A stretch of 64,000 nucleotides of DNA from Coxiellaceae bacterium (GCA_030680235.1 JAUXWQ010000062.1:1-64000), one strand, 5' to 3'; counted from the stretch's first letter, positions 23,828 to 33,656 are shown. Notes: generated by a model from the letters alone, not told the origin. Numbers and translations are program-made.

Positions 23828-26146
23828 CTAAATCGCTGCCCCAAACGAAAACCCAAACGGCTGCACTTCGTCGCCTGATTTTTTATTAAGCGGGAAACCC
23901 AAACTAAAATCAAGCGGCGCACCCAATGGCGACCACCATGATACCATGATACCTGTTGTAAAACGCAAGTTCCCTGCTGAAAATGACTCATAATTCACAC
24001 CAGAACTATGACTCGTTTCATAAATATTACCCGCATCGATAAAAAATGACGTCCGCACCTTACTGCTAATAAATTCAGGTAAAATAAAGTTAAGTCCACC
24101 TAAGGTTTGAACGTTACCCCCCAATGCCTGAGAAGGATCATTTGGATTTTTTGGACCTAAGGTATTCGCTTCATAACCTGGCAAAGTTTGTATACCCCCT
24201 GCGTAGAAGTTGGTGAAAAATGGCATAGAGCCGGTATTACCGTAACCACCCCCATAACCCAACGTAAGATTTGGTCTTAAGATAAAGCCATGAAACAAAG
24301 GGAAATACCAAGCGCCCGTATAAACCAATTGGTAATAAGACAAACTTGAGCTCACCACTGGCGCACCCAAAGTAAAATTCAAACCCTGTGAATTACCCTC
24401 CATCGGAAATATTGCACGGTCCAATGTGCCGTGAGAAATGCCCGAAACCAATTTAAATTGGTTATAAGGCGATGGACTTTGATCTAAAAACTGAACAACC
24501 GATGGCGAGATCGTCGAATAGTTCACATTTTCAATTTGAATATTGTCGAAACCACCTCCGATAGACCATCGATCATACTCACTGATTGGAATGCCATAGG
24601 TCACACTTGCCCCAAAATCATTCATGGTATATGACTGGAGGTTCACGTTTGCAGGCGTCGTATGACTATAAGCCACGCTAAACCCGCGGCTAATACCCGT
24701 CACTGTATAAAATGGGTTGTTATAGCTAACACCATAAGTCGACGTATAAGCACTACGCTGAAATCCAATCGAGGTGTAACGACCTGACCCTAAAAAGTTT
24801 GGTTCAGAAACGTTTGCACCATACAAAAAGCCATCAACGTCAGAGTAACCGGCCTGCAAAGAAGCGCGACCCGCACTCACTTCATGCACATGATAATTCA
24901 AATCCACTTGATTATTTGCATTGGGTACTGGCGTTGTCGTTACTTCAATTTGATCCAAGTAACCCAAATTAGCAATACGACGTTTTGATTCTTTTACATT
25001 ACTAAGAGAATAAGGCGCGCCTTCAAGCTGCTGCATCTGTGTACGAATCACCGTTGCTGTCGTACGCGTATTCCCTTCAATATGAATATTACGAACATAG
25101 ACACGCTTGCCACTTTCAATCGTATACTTCAAAAAGACTTGATGCGTATCATGATTTAAATCAGGAATAGAATTAATAACCGGAAAAGCATAGCCATTGT
25201 CTGCTAAATAATCCCCGATTTTTTTATTCAAATCAACGGTGGTTTTTTTAGAAAAGACAGAACCCACTTTCATTGTTTTTAAAAGTTCATTAACTTTAGG
25301 AACAAATTTTTCTGCTAATTTTTCTGCCGTCAATGAATAACCACCAATACGATATTGAGGACCTTCTGAAACCGCAACATGAATGATCACCCCTTTTCCA
25401 TCCGGTGATGGTGTTGTGTCATGCGAAAGAATTTGAAATTCTAGATAGCCTCGATCGAAATAAAAATTTTGTAAACTTTGTAAATCGTCTTCTAATCTAA
25501 CATCGGAGTAGCGATCGTTATGATTAAACCATGTAAAAATACTCGGCGTTGTTAATTTAAACGTCTCGCCCAATTTACGCTGTGAAAATACATGATTTCC
25601 GGTAAATTCAATGCCACGCACGATGGTCGGCTGGCCTTCTTCAATCACGATATCAATTTCAACACGATTACGCGGCAAGGTTTTCACTGTCGGCTTAATA
25701 ACCGCAGCTGCTTGACCTAAAACGGCATATTGTTGCTGCAACCCTTCAACAATCGAATGCAATTCTGATGGCTGAAAAGTATTACCAACCACAATACCCA
25801 TTTTTTTCAAAACGGGTTTAAGTTGATCAGCTTTAATTGCTTTGTTTCCAGTAATATTAATCGAATCAATGGTTGGACGTTCTGTCACACGCACAACCAA
25901 GGTATCGCCTTGACGCACCAGCTGCACATCATTGAAAAATCCTGTGCGAAATAATGCAGCAATAATTTTATTCCCATTTGCGCTGGTATATTCCTGTCCA
26001 ACATGCACAGGCATTGCTGTCATCACTGCGCTATTACTCACGCGCTGCAAACCTTGCACTTCAATATGACGTACAATAAATGCATCATCCGCAAATACCG
26101 GCACTGACAATGTGAGTAGGCAAGTGAGTAAAATTCGACGACGCAT
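23828..26146 (-). CDS. bamA: Outer membrane assembly factor BamA
   Basis: A 772-residue protein with a signal peptide ending VFA. Five POTRA domains follow (about residues 22-420; the first opens FIVRHIEVQGLQRVS and the second follows DSINITGNKAI), then a 16-strand beta-barrel. The lid-loop motif VRGF-like region is seen as TLPGYEANTLGP. The last strand reads FGFSFGAAI, aligning with the E. coli FQFNIGKTW but ending in isoleucine rather than an aromatic. It folds and inserts outer-membrane proteins. It lies directly after dxr; rseP, usually between them, is missing here. Confidence 0.96.
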   Translation of the reverse strand: MRRRILLTCLLTLSVPVFADDAFIVRHIEVQGLQRVSNSAVMTAMPVHVGQEYTSANGNKIIAALFRTGFFNDVQLVRQGDTLVVRVTERPTIDSINITGNKAIKADQLKPVLKKMGIVVGNTFQPSELHSIVEGLQQQYAVLGQAAAVIKPTVKTLPRNRVEIDIVIEEGQPTIVRGIEFTGNHVFSQRKLGETFKLTTPSIFTWFNHNDRYSDVRLEDDLQSLQNFYFDRGYLEFQILSHDTTPSPDGKGVIIHVAVSEGPQYRIGGYSLTAEKLAEKFVPKVNELLKTMKVGSVFSKKTTVDLNKKIGDYLADNGYAFPVINSIPDLNHDTHQVFLKYTIESGKRVYVRNIHIEGNTRTTATVIRTQMQQLEGAPYSLSNVKESKRRIANLGYLDQIEVTTTPVPNANNQVDLNYHVHEVSAGRASLQAGYSDVDGFLYGANVSEPNFLGSGRYTSIGFQRSAYTSTYGVSYNNPFYTVTGISRGFSVAYSHTTPANVNLQSYTMNDFGASVTYGIPISEYDRWSIGGGFDNIQIENVNYSTISPSVVQFLDQSPSPYNQFKLVSGISHGTLDRAIFPMEGNSQGLNFTLGAPVVSSSLSYYQLVYTGAWYFPLFHGFILRPNLTLGYGGGYGNTGSMPFFTNFYAGGIQTLPGYEANTLGPKNPNDPSQALGGNVQTLGGLNFILPEFISSKVRTSFFIDAGNIYETSHSSGVNYESFSAGNLRFTTGIMVSWWSPLGAPLDFSLGFPLNKKSGDEVQPFGFSFGAAI

Positions 26147-26182
26147 GAAATAATCCTTGTGATTCTTTGTATTAGTATTTAC

Positions 26183-26296
26183 GACTGTGACTGTACCGGA
26201 GGCTCAGATCTAATACAAACTCAAACAAAATCACTTTCTTTGCTTGATTTAATACAGGCATTAGATTGAACCTCCGACACACTCACAGTCACAGAC
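26183..26296. repeat. Family A element, dxr-bamA gap
   Basis: The left arm GACTGTGACTGTACCGGAGG and CTCAGATCTAATA lies at 26183-26215. The right arm ATTAGATTGAACCTCCGACA then CACTCACAGTCACAG lies at 26260-26294. A 45-base AT-rich loop separates them. The right arm ends about four bases from the dxr stop. It occupies the place where rseP normally lies. Confidence 0.85.
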
Positions 26297-26298
26297 AC

Positions 26299-27495
26299 TC
26301 AAGTGCCGAAGTATACCGACTCTTCGATAATTTGCGTAGCACATTTTCGTGCGGCAAGGTCAGCCTCTAAAACCACCTCCAAATCCCGAGCAGCAGTGCT
26401 ATTTACACGCGCCATAACAGCATCATTCAAACAGGCAATTTGATCAAACCGTATTTTTCCTGCACAAAAAGCAGCAACGGCAATTTCATTTGCCGCATTT
26501 AAAATAGCCGTTGAAGTACCACCTGCTTTCAATGCTTGATATGCTAAACGTACGCATGGAAACCGATCAAGTTTTACAGACTCAAAATCTAAACGTGCAA
26601 TTTCCGTTAAATTTAAACGTTTCGCACCTGACGCTATACGGGTCGGCCACGACAAAGTATTTGTAATGGGAATACGCATATCAGGACAACCCAATTGCGC
26701 GAGCATGGAAGAATCGTCATACATCACACAAGAATGAATCACGCTTTGCGGATGAATCACCACTTGAATTTGTTCAAGTGATAAACCAAACAGCCAGAAT
26801 GCTTCAATAACTTCTAACCCTTTATTCATCATCGTTGCAGAATCAATCGAAACCTTCGGACCCATCGCCCAATTTGGATGCGCAATCGCTTGCGCGGGTG
26901 TCACATTTTTTAATTCAGTGATTGGCATTGTTCGAAAAGGGCCACCAGATGCCGTTAAAATAATTGAATGGACACCGGTTAATTTTTTTCCTGGCAAAAA
27001 ATCTTGCGGTAAACATTGAAAAATTGCATTGTGTTCGCTATCCACTGGCAATAGCGTTGCATTATGCGTTCTAACTGCATCCATAAAAATATTGGCTGCC
27101 ATCACGAGCGATTCTTTATTTGCCAATAAAACACGCTTTCCTGCCTTTACAGCCGCCAAAGTTGGCAATAATCCTGCCGCACCCACAATGGCAGAGACAA
27201 CCGTATCTGAGCCCGCATCCGAACTTAATTGGGCAACTGCTTTTTCACCACAATGCACTTCCGTTGAAATATTTTCTTCACGCAATTTTGCCTGCAACTG
27301 TGTTGCCAGATTTTCATCTTTTAATGCGGCAAAACGTGGTTTAAATTGCTGACACTGTCGAAATAATAATGAAATATTTTCATGCGCAATTAAGGCCTCT
27401 ACACGAAATTTATCAGGATGACGCGCAATAATATCCAATGTGCTTGTGCCAATGGAACCCGTCGAACCGAGAATGGTAATTGATTTTTGATTCAT
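26299..27495 (-). CDS. dxr: 1-deoxy-D-xylulose 5-phosphate reductoisomerase
   Basis: The committed enzyme of the MEP isoprenoid pathway. It shows ITILGSTGSIGTSTLDII (NADPH site) at the N-terminus, LLANKESLVMAAN, LPVDSEHNAIFQCL with the metal ligands, and ASGGPFR and HPNWAMGPKVSIDSATMMNKG. The second of two adjacent ATGs (27495) has AGG at better spacing; the frame reaches back to 27531 inside cdsA without support. About 398 residues. It follows cdsA, giving the usual uppS-cdsA-dxr order. Confidence 0.96.
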   Translation of the reverse strand: MNQKSITILGSTGSIGTSTLDIIARHPDKFRVEALIAHENISLLFRQCQQFKPRFAALKDENLATQLQAKLREENISTEVHCGEKAVAQLSSDAGSDTVVSAIVGAAGLLPTLAAVKAGKRVLLANKESLVMAANIFMDAVRTHNATLLPVDSEHNAIFQCLPQDFLPGKKLTGVHSIILTASGGPFRTMPITELKNVTPAQAIAHPNWAMGPKVSIDSATMMNKGLEVIEAFWLFGLSLEQIQVVIHPQSVIHSCVMYDDSSMLAQLGCPDMRIPITNTLSWPTRIASGAKRLNLTEIARLDFESVKLDRFPCVRLAYQALKAGGTSTAILNAANEIAVAAFCAGKIRFDQIACLNDAVMARVNSTAARDLEVVLEADLAARKCATQIIEESVYFGT

Positions 27496-27503
27496 CATAA
27501 AAC

Positions 27504-28313
27504 CTACAATCCTAACCACAACGCGCCACAAAGAAATACAACACTCGCAGCAGCAATACTATCTAGTCGATCCCACAAACCACCGTGTCCTGGAATCAAA
27601 GAACCTGAATCTTTAATGTTGACAATGCGTTTTTGTAAACTGACACCTAAATCACCGACCGCTGAAAATAAAGCCGTTACAAAAGATAACGCAAGAAATC
27701 CAGAATATTGCTTTAACGTAGCTACCAAAAAACCACCGCTAATGGCAGCGACCAACATCGCCAAGACCAGTCCACCAAAAAAACCTTCCCATGTTTTTTT
27801 TGGACTCACGCGATGACACAATTTGTTTTTCCCAAAAAAACGACCTGCAAAATAGGCACCTGTATCTGCTGAAAAAATTAATACTAATAAAACAATTAAC
27901 CACGCTGGACCAAAATTAGGATTTGCTTTCAAAATAACAATCGCTTCCCACGCTGCAATGATCAAGAAAAATCCCGTTACTTTTCTTACCCATGCCAACT
28001 CAAAACCTAAAGGTGTTTGTTGACGCTCATATTGGATAATCGCCACAAAAATCCAAAGCCACAACAACAAGGTCAACCACAAAAACAAGACAGTCGAAAA
28101 GAAAATAGAAAGAAATAACCCCGAAAAAACAAACATGACATAAAAAATGCGATACGATTTTTTGTGAATGCCCGCCAACAAAGACCATTCCCAGGCAGCC
28201 ATTAGCATCAACACACCCACAAGCAAGGTAAATGCAGTTGGTGGCAGTGCAATAATGGCAATGAGAAGCAAAGGCAGCGCAATTACTGCGGTTAAAATTC
28301 GTTTTTTAAGCAT
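27504..28313 (-). CDS. cdsA: Phosphatidate cytidylyltransferase
   Basis: A 269-residue integral membrane enzyme that makes CDP-diacylglycerol for phospholipid synthesis. About eight hydrophobic helices are seen. The CDP-alcohol signature is in the C-terminal third: SADTGAYFAGRFFGKNKL, then SPKKTWEGFFGG and KRIVNIKDSGSLIPGHGGLWDRLDS. It starts nine bases after the uppS stop. Confidence 0.96.
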   Translation of the reverse strand: MLKKRILTAVIALPLLLIAIIALPPTAFTLLVGVLMLMAAWEWSLLAGIHKKSYRIFYVMFVFSGLFLSIFFSTVLFLWLTLLLWLWIFVAIIQYERQQTPLGFELAWVRKVTGFFLIIAAWEAIVILKANPNFGPAWLIVLLVLIFSADTGAYFAGRFFGKNKLCHRVSPKKTWEGFFGGLVLAMLVAAISGGFLVATLKQYSGFLALSFVTALFSAVGDLGVSLQKRIVNIKDSGSLIPGHGGLWDRLDSIAAASVVFLCGALWLGL

Positions 28314-28322
28314 AAATACCCG

Positions 28323-29057
28323 CTATTTGTTTTTTGCTACCTGTTCACCCGTCAAGCCAAACCGACGTTCACGTTTCTGAAAAGCAACGATTGCTTCCGC
28401 AAAAATTTTTTCATCAAAATCAGGCCAGAATATCTCTGTAAAAAATAACTCTGTATAGGCTAATTGCCACAAGAAAAAATTACTAATGCGTTGCTCGCCG
28501 CTCGTACGAATAAAAAGATCTGGCTCTGGCAAATCATTCAAACATAAAAACTGTGAAAAATCTTTTTCTTCACAGTCAGGAAGCGTATATTTTTTCTCTA
28601 AAACAGCCTCTGCAAATTTTTTTGCAGCCTGCATAATATCCCATCGACCACTGTAATTTAAGGCAAGCACTAAAATTAACCCGTCATTATGTTGCGTCCG
28701 TGTTATTGCCCGTTGAATCTGATGTTGAATCTCTTGTGAAAAGACAGAAATATCACCAGCAACACGAATACAGACGTTTTTCTCATGCAGTTCATCAATA
28801 TTTTTGGTGAACATGTCGATTAATAATGACAATAAAAATTCGACTTCTGTTACAGGTCGATATAAAAAATTTTCAATGCTTAATGTAAATAAAGAAAGTA
28901 TTTTGATACCCTCTGCGCCGCAAAAATCAATGGCGCGCCGCACAGATTTTACACCAGCACGATGCCCCATCACACGCGGTAATAAACGCTGTTTTGCCCA
29001 GCGACCGTTACCATCCATAACGATGGCAACGTGTGTAGGAATGATAGGGGGGGGCAT
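28323..29057 (-). CDS. uppS: Undecaprenyl diphosphate synthase
   Basis: A 244-residue cis-prenyltransferase that makes the C55 lipid carrier for cell-wall precursors. It shows HVAIVMDGNGRWAKQR with the catalytic aspartate, GHRAGVKSVRRAIDFC, FTLSIENF, and the C-terminal PDLFIRTSGEQRISNFFLWQLAYTE. No strong ribosome binding site precedes the ATG. A family A element fills the gap to frr. Confidence 0.96.
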   Translation of the reverse strand: MPPPIIPTHVAIVMDGNGRWAKQRLLPRVMGHRAGVKSVRRAIDFCGAEGIKILSLFTLSIENFLYRPVTEVEFLLSLLIDMFTKNIDELHEKNVCIRVAGDISVFSQEIQHQIQRAITRTQHNDGLILVLALNYSGRWDIMQAAKKFAEAVLEKKYTLPDCEEKDFSQFLCLNDLPEPDLFIRTSGEQRISNFFLWQLAYTELFFTEIFWPDFDEKIFAEAIVAFQKRERRFGLTGEQVAKNK

Positions 29058-29066
29058 AATCAGGAA

Positions 29067-29199
29067 TGTGACCGTGACTGTGACTGTGAGGGGGGCTCAA
29101 TTTAATGCAAACGTTAAATTAAAAAATCATGCACAGATAGTTTTATTTTAGGTTTGTGTTAGATTGAGCCTCAGACACAGTCACAGACACAGTCACAGT
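29067..29199. repeat. Family A element, frr-uppS gap
   Basis: The left arm GTGACCGTGACTGTGACTGT with GAGGGGGGCTCAATTTA starts at 29068. The right arm TTAGATTGAGCCTCAGACAC then AGTCACAGACACAGTCACAG ends at 29198. Core changes are paired: GGCTCAAT in the left arm answers ATTGAGCC in the right. It ends one or two bases from the frr stop. Confidence 0.88.
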
Positions 29200-29200
29200 T

Positions 29201-29758
29201 CTACATCTCCATTAAATCTTTTTCTTTTGCAGCAGATACCGCATCTATTTTCGCTACCATTTCATCCGTCGTTTTTTGCATAATGGTTTCTGAACGGCGC
29301 AAATCATCTTCGCTAATCACTTTATCTTTCAATAAATTTTTATATTCTTGATTTGCATCACGACGAATATTACGTACTGCAACACGCGCACGTTCTGCTT
29401 CTTCTCGAACCACTTTACCTAGGCTTTTACGACGTTCCTCTGTTAACGGTGGCATCGGAATGCGAATAACTGTACCGGCCGTATTAGGATTCAAGCCCAA
29501 GTTTGCAGTAATAATGGCTTTCTCAATGTCCGAAACAATATTTTTTTCCCAGGGCGTTACTATCAATGTACGTGAATTTTCAATCGCAACATTCGCCACT
29601 TGTGACAAGGGTGTTGGCACACCGTAGTAACTTACCATTAAGTGCTCAAGCAACCCCGGATGCGCACGACCCGTACGCAATTTTGCTAACTCTTGTTTCA
29701 ACGCATCAATTGTTTTTTCCATGCGTTGTTTTGCATCACGCTGAATATTATCGCTCAT
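29201..29758 (-). CDS. frr: Ribosome recycling factor
   Basis: A 185-residue two-domain protein that splits the ribosome after termination together with EF-G. The sequence matches the family through its length: [33 protein letters not shown], the [12 protein letters not shown] segment and [18 protein letters not shown]. It follows pyrH by 14 bases. Confidence 0.97.
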   Translation of the reverse strand: MSDNIQRDAKQRMEKTIDALKQELAKLRTGRAHPGLLEHLMVSYYGVPTPLSQVANVAIENSRTLIVTPWEKNIVSDIEKAIITANLGLNPNTAGTVIRIPMPPLTEERRKSLGKVVREEAERARVAVRNIRRDANQEYKNLLKDKVISEDDLRRSETIMQKTTDEMVAKIDAVSAAKEKDLMEM

Positions 29759-29772
29759 ATACTCTTTCCCTC

Positions 29773-30492
29773 TTAAGGATTTCCATCAACCAATGTTCCA
29801 ACATCTTCACCCATCACAACTTTGAGAAGCATACCTGGTTTTCCAATATTAAATACACGTAATGGCATTTGGTAATCACGACACTGACAAAATGCCGCCA
29901 AATCCATTACTGCAAATTCCTTTTCTAACGCTTGTTGATACGTCAAATGTTTAAACAAGGTTGCATTTGGATTTTTACGAGGGTCCTCAGAATAAACGCC
30001 ATCAACATTTGTTGCTTTCAACACAACATCAGCATCAATTTCAATGCCGCGCAAGCTCGCAGCAGAATCCGTCGTAAATAAAGGATTACCCGTACCTGCT
30101 GAAAAAATAACAATACGACCTTGTTCTAAATGATGAATTGCTTTGCGACGATGGAATAAATCCACCATGCCACCCACAGCAACGGCAGAAAGAATACGAA
30201 CCGGCATTTCAGATTGTTCAAACGCATCACGCAATGCCAACGCATTCATGATCGTTGCAACCATACCCATATGATCGCCAGTAATGCGATTGATACCAAC
30301 TTCAGATAATTGAACACCACGACAGAAATTACCACCACCAATCACAATAGCAACTTGCACACCCAATTTGCGCACTTCATCAATTTCTGTTGCAAAACGT
30401 TTTAAGACAGCAGGAGAGATAGCACTATCACCATCACCCATTAAAGCTTCACCACTCATCTTGAGTAAAATGCGTCGATATGCAGGGGTCAT
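29773..30492 (-). CDS. pyrH: UMP kinase
   Basis: A 239-residue amino-acid-kinase-fold enzyme converting UMP to UDP. It shows [43 protein letters not shown], and [20 protein letters not shown] strong AAGGAGTTCAA leader precedes the ATG. Its place between tsf and frr is the usual one. Confidence 0.97.
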   Translation of the reverse strand: MTPAYRRILLKMSGEALMGDGDSAISPAVLKRFATEIDEVRKLGVQVAIVIGGGNFCRGVQLSEVGINRITGDHMGMVATIMNALALRDAFEQSEMPVRILSAVAVGGMVDLFHRRKAIHHLEQGRIVIFSAGTGNPLFTTDSAASLRGIEIDADVVLKATNVDGVYSEDPRKNPNATLFKHLTYQQALEKEFAVMDLAAFCQCRDYQMPLRVFNIGKPGMLLKVVMGEDVGTLVDGNP

Positions 30493-30513
30493 TTGAACTC
30501 CTTAATTTAGGGG

Positions 30514-30591
30514 GAGTGTGAGTGTCAGCGTGAGTGTCAGAGGTGCAATTATAAACCTCTGATCCTCACACGCACATGCACACTCACACAC
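30514..30591. repeat. Family A element with GTGAGT tails, tsf-pyrH gap
   Basis: The left arm GTGTGAGTGTCAGCGTGAGT, GTCAGAGGT lies at 30516-30544. The right arm ACCTCTGATCCTCACACGCA, CATGCACACTCACAC lies at 30555-30589. The AGAGGT/ACCTCT core is kept, while both tails have moved from GTGACT to GTGAGT/GTGCGT-like units. It ends about eight bases from the tsf stop. Confidence 0.87.
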
Positions 30592-30597
30592 CTCAGC

Positions 30598-31482
30598 TTA
30601 TGCTCCTTTTAGCGTCGCTTCAACTTCAGCTGCTAAATCAGTCACTTGTTTTTCAATACCTTCACCCACAACAAAGCGTACAAAAGAAACCACTTTTGCA
30701 TCGGCTGCTTTCAATAAATCTTGCACCGTTTGATCAGGGTTTTTAACAAAAGGCTGATGCACTAAGCACACTTCTTGTATAAATTTCTGGATACGACCTT
30801 CAACCATTTTTTCAATAATGTTTGCAGGTTTTCCAGAAGTCGCTGCTTGTGCACTAACAATTTCGCGTTCTTTTGCTAATACGTCCTGTGACACACCACT
30901 TGCATCAATTGCCAATGGATTTGTCGCTGCAATATGCATTGCAATGTCTTTTGCCAATTCAGGATTGTGTTTATCCAATTCAACCAAGACACCAATACGA
31001 TCACCATGCAAATAATAATTCACACAGCCCGTCGATGCTACGGTTGTCACACGACGCACATGAATGTTTTCGCCAATTTTTGAAACCATTGTTTCACGTA
31101 CTTGTTCACAAGTACCTTCACCTTCAGGTGCTTTTTGTGACATCAAAGCAGCCACATCATTCGCATTTGATGCCAACGCTACCTGAGCCATTGTGTTTGC
31201 GAATGCTTTAAACCCGCTATCGCGCGCAACAAAATCTGTTTCACAGTTAACATCCAGCATTGACGCACGTTTTTGATCATCAGATAACGCAACAACAATC
31301 ACACCTTCTGCCGCAATTTTGCCAGCACGTTTTGCTGCTTTTGCTTGACCATTTTTACGCATGTTATCAATGGCCAAATCCATATCACCATTGGCTTCAA
31401 CCAATGCTTTTTTGCATTCCATCATGCCAGCGCTTGTGATTTCGCGCAGTTCTTTTACCATACTTGCTGTAATTTCTGACAT
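30598..31482 (-). CDS. tsf: Translation elongation factor Ts
   Basis: A 294-residue guanine-exchange factor for EF-Tu. It shows the UBA-like N-terminus VKELREITSAGMMECKKAL, the TDFV motif in NCETDFVARDSGF, and MHIAATNPLAI. An AGAGG site precedes the ATG. It follows rpsB across a family A hairpin, the standard rpsB-tsf pair. Confidence 0.97.
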   Translation of the reverse strand: MSEITASMVKELREITSAGMMECKKALVEANGDMDLAIDNMRKNGQAKAAKRAGKIAAEGVIVVALSDDQKRASMLDVNCETDFVARDSGFKAFANTMAQVALASNANDVAALMSQKAPEGEGTCEQVRETMVSKIGENIHVRRVTTVASTGCVNYYLHGDRIGVLVELDKHNPELAKDIAMHIAATNPLAIDASGVSQDVLAKEREIVSAQAATSGKPANIIEKMVEGRIQKFIQEVCLVHQPFVKNPDQTVQDLLKAADAKVVSFVRFVVGEGIEKQVTDLAAEVEATLKGA

Positions 31483-31516
31483 TTTATAAACCTCTAGGTG
31501 ATGTGACGGTAAAAAT

Positions 31517-31582
31517 GTGACTGTGACTGTGTCGGAGGTTTGCTCTAATTAAAACCTCCGACACATTCACAGTCACAGTCAC
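31517..31582. repeat. Family A hairpin, rpsB-tsf gap
   Basis: The left arm GTGACTGTGACTGTGTCGGA, GGTTT (31517-31541) pairs with AAACCTCCGACACATTCACA, GTCACAGTCAC at the right. The core reads CGGAGG/CCTCCG here instead of CAGAGG/CCTCTG, a matched change in both arms. The right arm ends one base before the rpsB stop triplet. Confidence 0.9.
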
Positions 31583-31583
31583 T

Positions 31584-32471
31584 TTATTTCGCTTTTTTAA
31601 CTGCTTTTTTTTCAGCAGGTTTTGCAACTACTGCTGCTGCTTCTGCAGCTACCGCTTCAACCGCTTCATCTTTTTTCACCACTTTCTTAACGGTTTTCAC
31701 ATCAGCTGGTTTTGCTGATTTGTTAGCACGTGCTTTTGCACGTTCAGCACGTTCACGGTCTTTTTCAGCTTCTTCTTCGATAATTGAACGACGCGAATCG
31801 ATAATCACATCAGCAATAGTACGGCAGTAGAAACGAATAGCACGCATCGCGTCATCATTGCCAGGCACCATGAAATCAACATCTTCTGGGCTAACATTGG
31901 TATCAACAATCGCAGCAACAGGAATACCCAAACGTTTTGCTTCTTGAATCGATGTTTTTTCTTGTTTTACGTCGATAACAAAAAGCATGTCAGGCAAGCC
32001 ACCCATGTTTTTAATACCATCCAAATTTGCCGCCAATTTTTCTTTTTCGCGTTGGATATTCAACACTTCTTTTTTCGTTTTACCAACGAGGGCTTTTGGA
32101 TTCAACAACATCGCTTCTAAATCTTTTAAGCGCTTGATGGATTGACGAATCGTTTTGTAGTTCGTCAACATACCACCCAACCAACGTTTGTCGACATAAG
32201 GCATGCCACAACGTGTCGCTTCTTCACGGATAATATCGCGCGCCGCATGTTTTGTACCAACGAACATGACTTTGCCGCGCTTGCCTGTTGTTTTTGCAAT
32301 CGTTTCTAACAATTGACGAAACATAGGTAAGGTTTTTTCGAGATTGATAATGTGTAATTTTTCACGTTCGCCAAAGATAAATGGCGCCATTTTAGGATTC
32401 CAGAAACGTTTTTGATGCCCAAAATGAACACCCGCTTCCAACATTTGTTGCATAGAAATTGAAACTGTCAT
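31584..32471 (-). CDS. rpsB: 30S ribosomal protein S2
   Basis: A ribosomal protein of about 295 residues from the ATG at 32471, which has GGAG six bases upstream (an upstream start at 32498 is less likely). It shows [47 protein letters not shown] and [13 protein letters not shown]. The C-terminus has an extra alanine/lysine-rich tail of about 50 residues ([17 protein letters not shown]), longer than in E. coli S2. Confidence 0.97.
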   Translation of the reverse strand: MTVSISMQQMLEAGVHFGHQKRFWNPKMAPFIFGEREKLHIINLEKTLPMFRQLLETIAKTTGKRGKVMFVGTKHAARDIIREEATRCGMPYVDKRWLGGMLTNYKTIRQSIKRLKDLEAMLLNPKALVGKTKKEVLNIQREKEKLAANLDGIKNMGGLPDMLFVIDVKQEKTSIQEAKRLGIPVAAIVDTNVSPEDVDFMVPGNDDAMRAIRFYCRTIADVIIDSRRSIIEEEAEKDRERAERAKARANKSAKPADVKTVKKVVKKDEAVEAVAAEAAAVVAKPAEKKAVKKAK

Positions 32472-32518
32472 CGTTTTCTCCAAGGGTTTGACGACCATTT
32501 ATCAGCTGTTTTAAATTT

Positions 32519-32610
32519 GTTGTGGGATAATTCCGCTTGTTACACGCGCGGCTCGCAACATACACGGCTCGCAACACGCGCAACCCGCTGGTCGAATTAT
32601 GCACAACAAA
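32519..32610 (-). promoter_or_regulatory. Palindromic leader of rpsB with family B-like fragments
   Basis: The leader has weakly paired outer arms, TTGTGGGATAATTC (32519-32532) and GAATTATGCACAA (about 32594-32606). They enclose two CGCGCGGCTCGCAA/ACGGCTCGCAAC repeats related to the family B right half. In E. coli the rpsB leader is the site of S2 autoregulation, so this structure could act similarly; that is inference. Confidence 0.45.
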
Positions 32611-32668
32611 CACCCTAAAACAACGGTGTGATAAATGTGGTTTTTTAGTTTGCTAAAATTAGCAGTGC

Positions 32669-32697
32669 TTTATACCATAGACTAACCAGCACAACAA
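32669..32697 (-). promoter_or_regulatory. Sigma-70 promoter for rpsB
   Basis: On the minus strand TTGTTG (32697-32692), a 17-base spacer and TATAAA (32674-32669) form a good -35/-10 pair. Transcription would start about 190 bases upstream of the rpsB ATG, through the palindromic leader. It likely drives the whole rpsB-tsf-pyrH-frr run. Confidence 0.65.
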
Positions 32698-32733
32698 CCG
32701 ACTATAACCGAATTACGAGCGAAACAACCCATA

Positions 32734-33528
32734 ATGACTATTATTTTAAAAACCCCTGAAGAATTTGAAAAAATGCGTGTTGCCGGAAAGCTGGCAGCGG
32801 ATGTTTTAACCATGATTGGCCCCCACGTTAAGCCAAGCGTGACAACCAATCAACTCAATGACATTTGTCACGATTATATCGTAAACGTACAAAAAGCCAT
32901 TCCAGCACCACTCAATTACCCCCATTACACGGGTGAAAAAGCCAAAGAAAATTTTCCAAAGTCGATTTGCACTTCTGTCAATCACGTTATTTGTCATGGA
33001 ATACCAAACGATAAACCCCTACAAAACGGCGATGCGGTTAATATTGATGTCACCGTCATTAAAGACGGCTATCATGGCGATACCAGCAAAATGTTTTGCG
33101 TTGGCGAGGTTGAAAATTACACAAAAAAACTGATACAAATTACCCAAGAATGTTTATATCTTGCCATTCGCATGGTAAAACCAGGTGTGAAATTGGGTGA
33201 CATTGGCCATGCCATTCAAGAACATGCTGAAAAAAACCGCTATTCGGTGGTGCGTGAATACTGTGGTCACGGCATTGGCAAAATATTTCACGAAGACCCA
33301 CAAATATTGCATTATGGGAAAAAAGGCACAGGACCTGAAATTGTACCAGGCATGACATTCACGATTGAACCCATGATTAATGCCGGAAAGCGGGATATAA
33401 AATTGCTAGGGGATTATTGGACTGTAATTACCAAAGACCGCCGTTTGTCCGCACAATGGGAACATACTCTTGGCGTAACGGAAAATGGCGTAGAAATATT
33501 TACGAAAAGAGACGAAGAAACGATTTAG
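32734..33528 (+). CDS. map: Methionine aminopeptidase, type I
   Basis: A 264-residue metalloenzyme that removes the initiator methionine. Metal ligands and substrate histidines are in NHVICHGIP, VNIDVTVIKDGYHGDTSKMF, REYCGHGIGKIFHEDPQI, FTIEPMIN and SAQWEHTLGVTE. It diverges from rpsB, as in E. coli, where map lies upstream of rpsB in the opposite direction. Confidence 0.97.
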   Translation: MTIILKTPEEFEKMRVAGKLAADVLTMIGPHVKPSVTTNQLNDICHDYIVNVQKAIPAPLNYPHYTGEKAKENFPKSICTSVNHVICHGIPNDKPLQNGDAVNIDVTVIKDGYHGDTSKMFCVGEVENYTKKLIQITQECLYLAIRMVKPGVKLGDIGHAIQEHAEKNRYSVVREYCGHGIGKIFHEDPQILHYGKKGTGPEIVPGMTFTIEPMINAGKRDIKLLGDYWTVITKDRRLSAQWEHTLGVTENGVEIFTKRDEETI

Positions 33529-33580
33529 CATTAAACGCGATAAATTATAACGAAGCATAAAAGAAAAAGACGAAGATTAT

Positions 33581-33656
33581 GCCCCGGTAGCTCAGTGGAT
33601 AGAGCAGCCCCCTCCTAAGGGGCAGGTCGGCCGTTCGATTCGGCTCCGGGGCACCA
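33581..33656 (+). tRNA. tRNA-Arg(CCT)
   Basis: A 76-base cloverleaf with encoded CCA. The acceptor stem GCCCCGG pairs with CCGGGGC. The D arm contains GCTCAGTGGATAGAGC, and the anticodon stem GCCCC/GGGGC holds the loop CTCCTAA, giving anticodon CCT. The T arm contains GTTCGATTC. Confidence 0.95.

Noticed and set aside
23828-23860. BamA thought truncated because it lacks a terminal aromatic residue
   Set aside because: The last strand FGFSFGAAI aligns position by position with the E. coli end FQFNIGKTW, so the barrel is complete and only the last residue differs.
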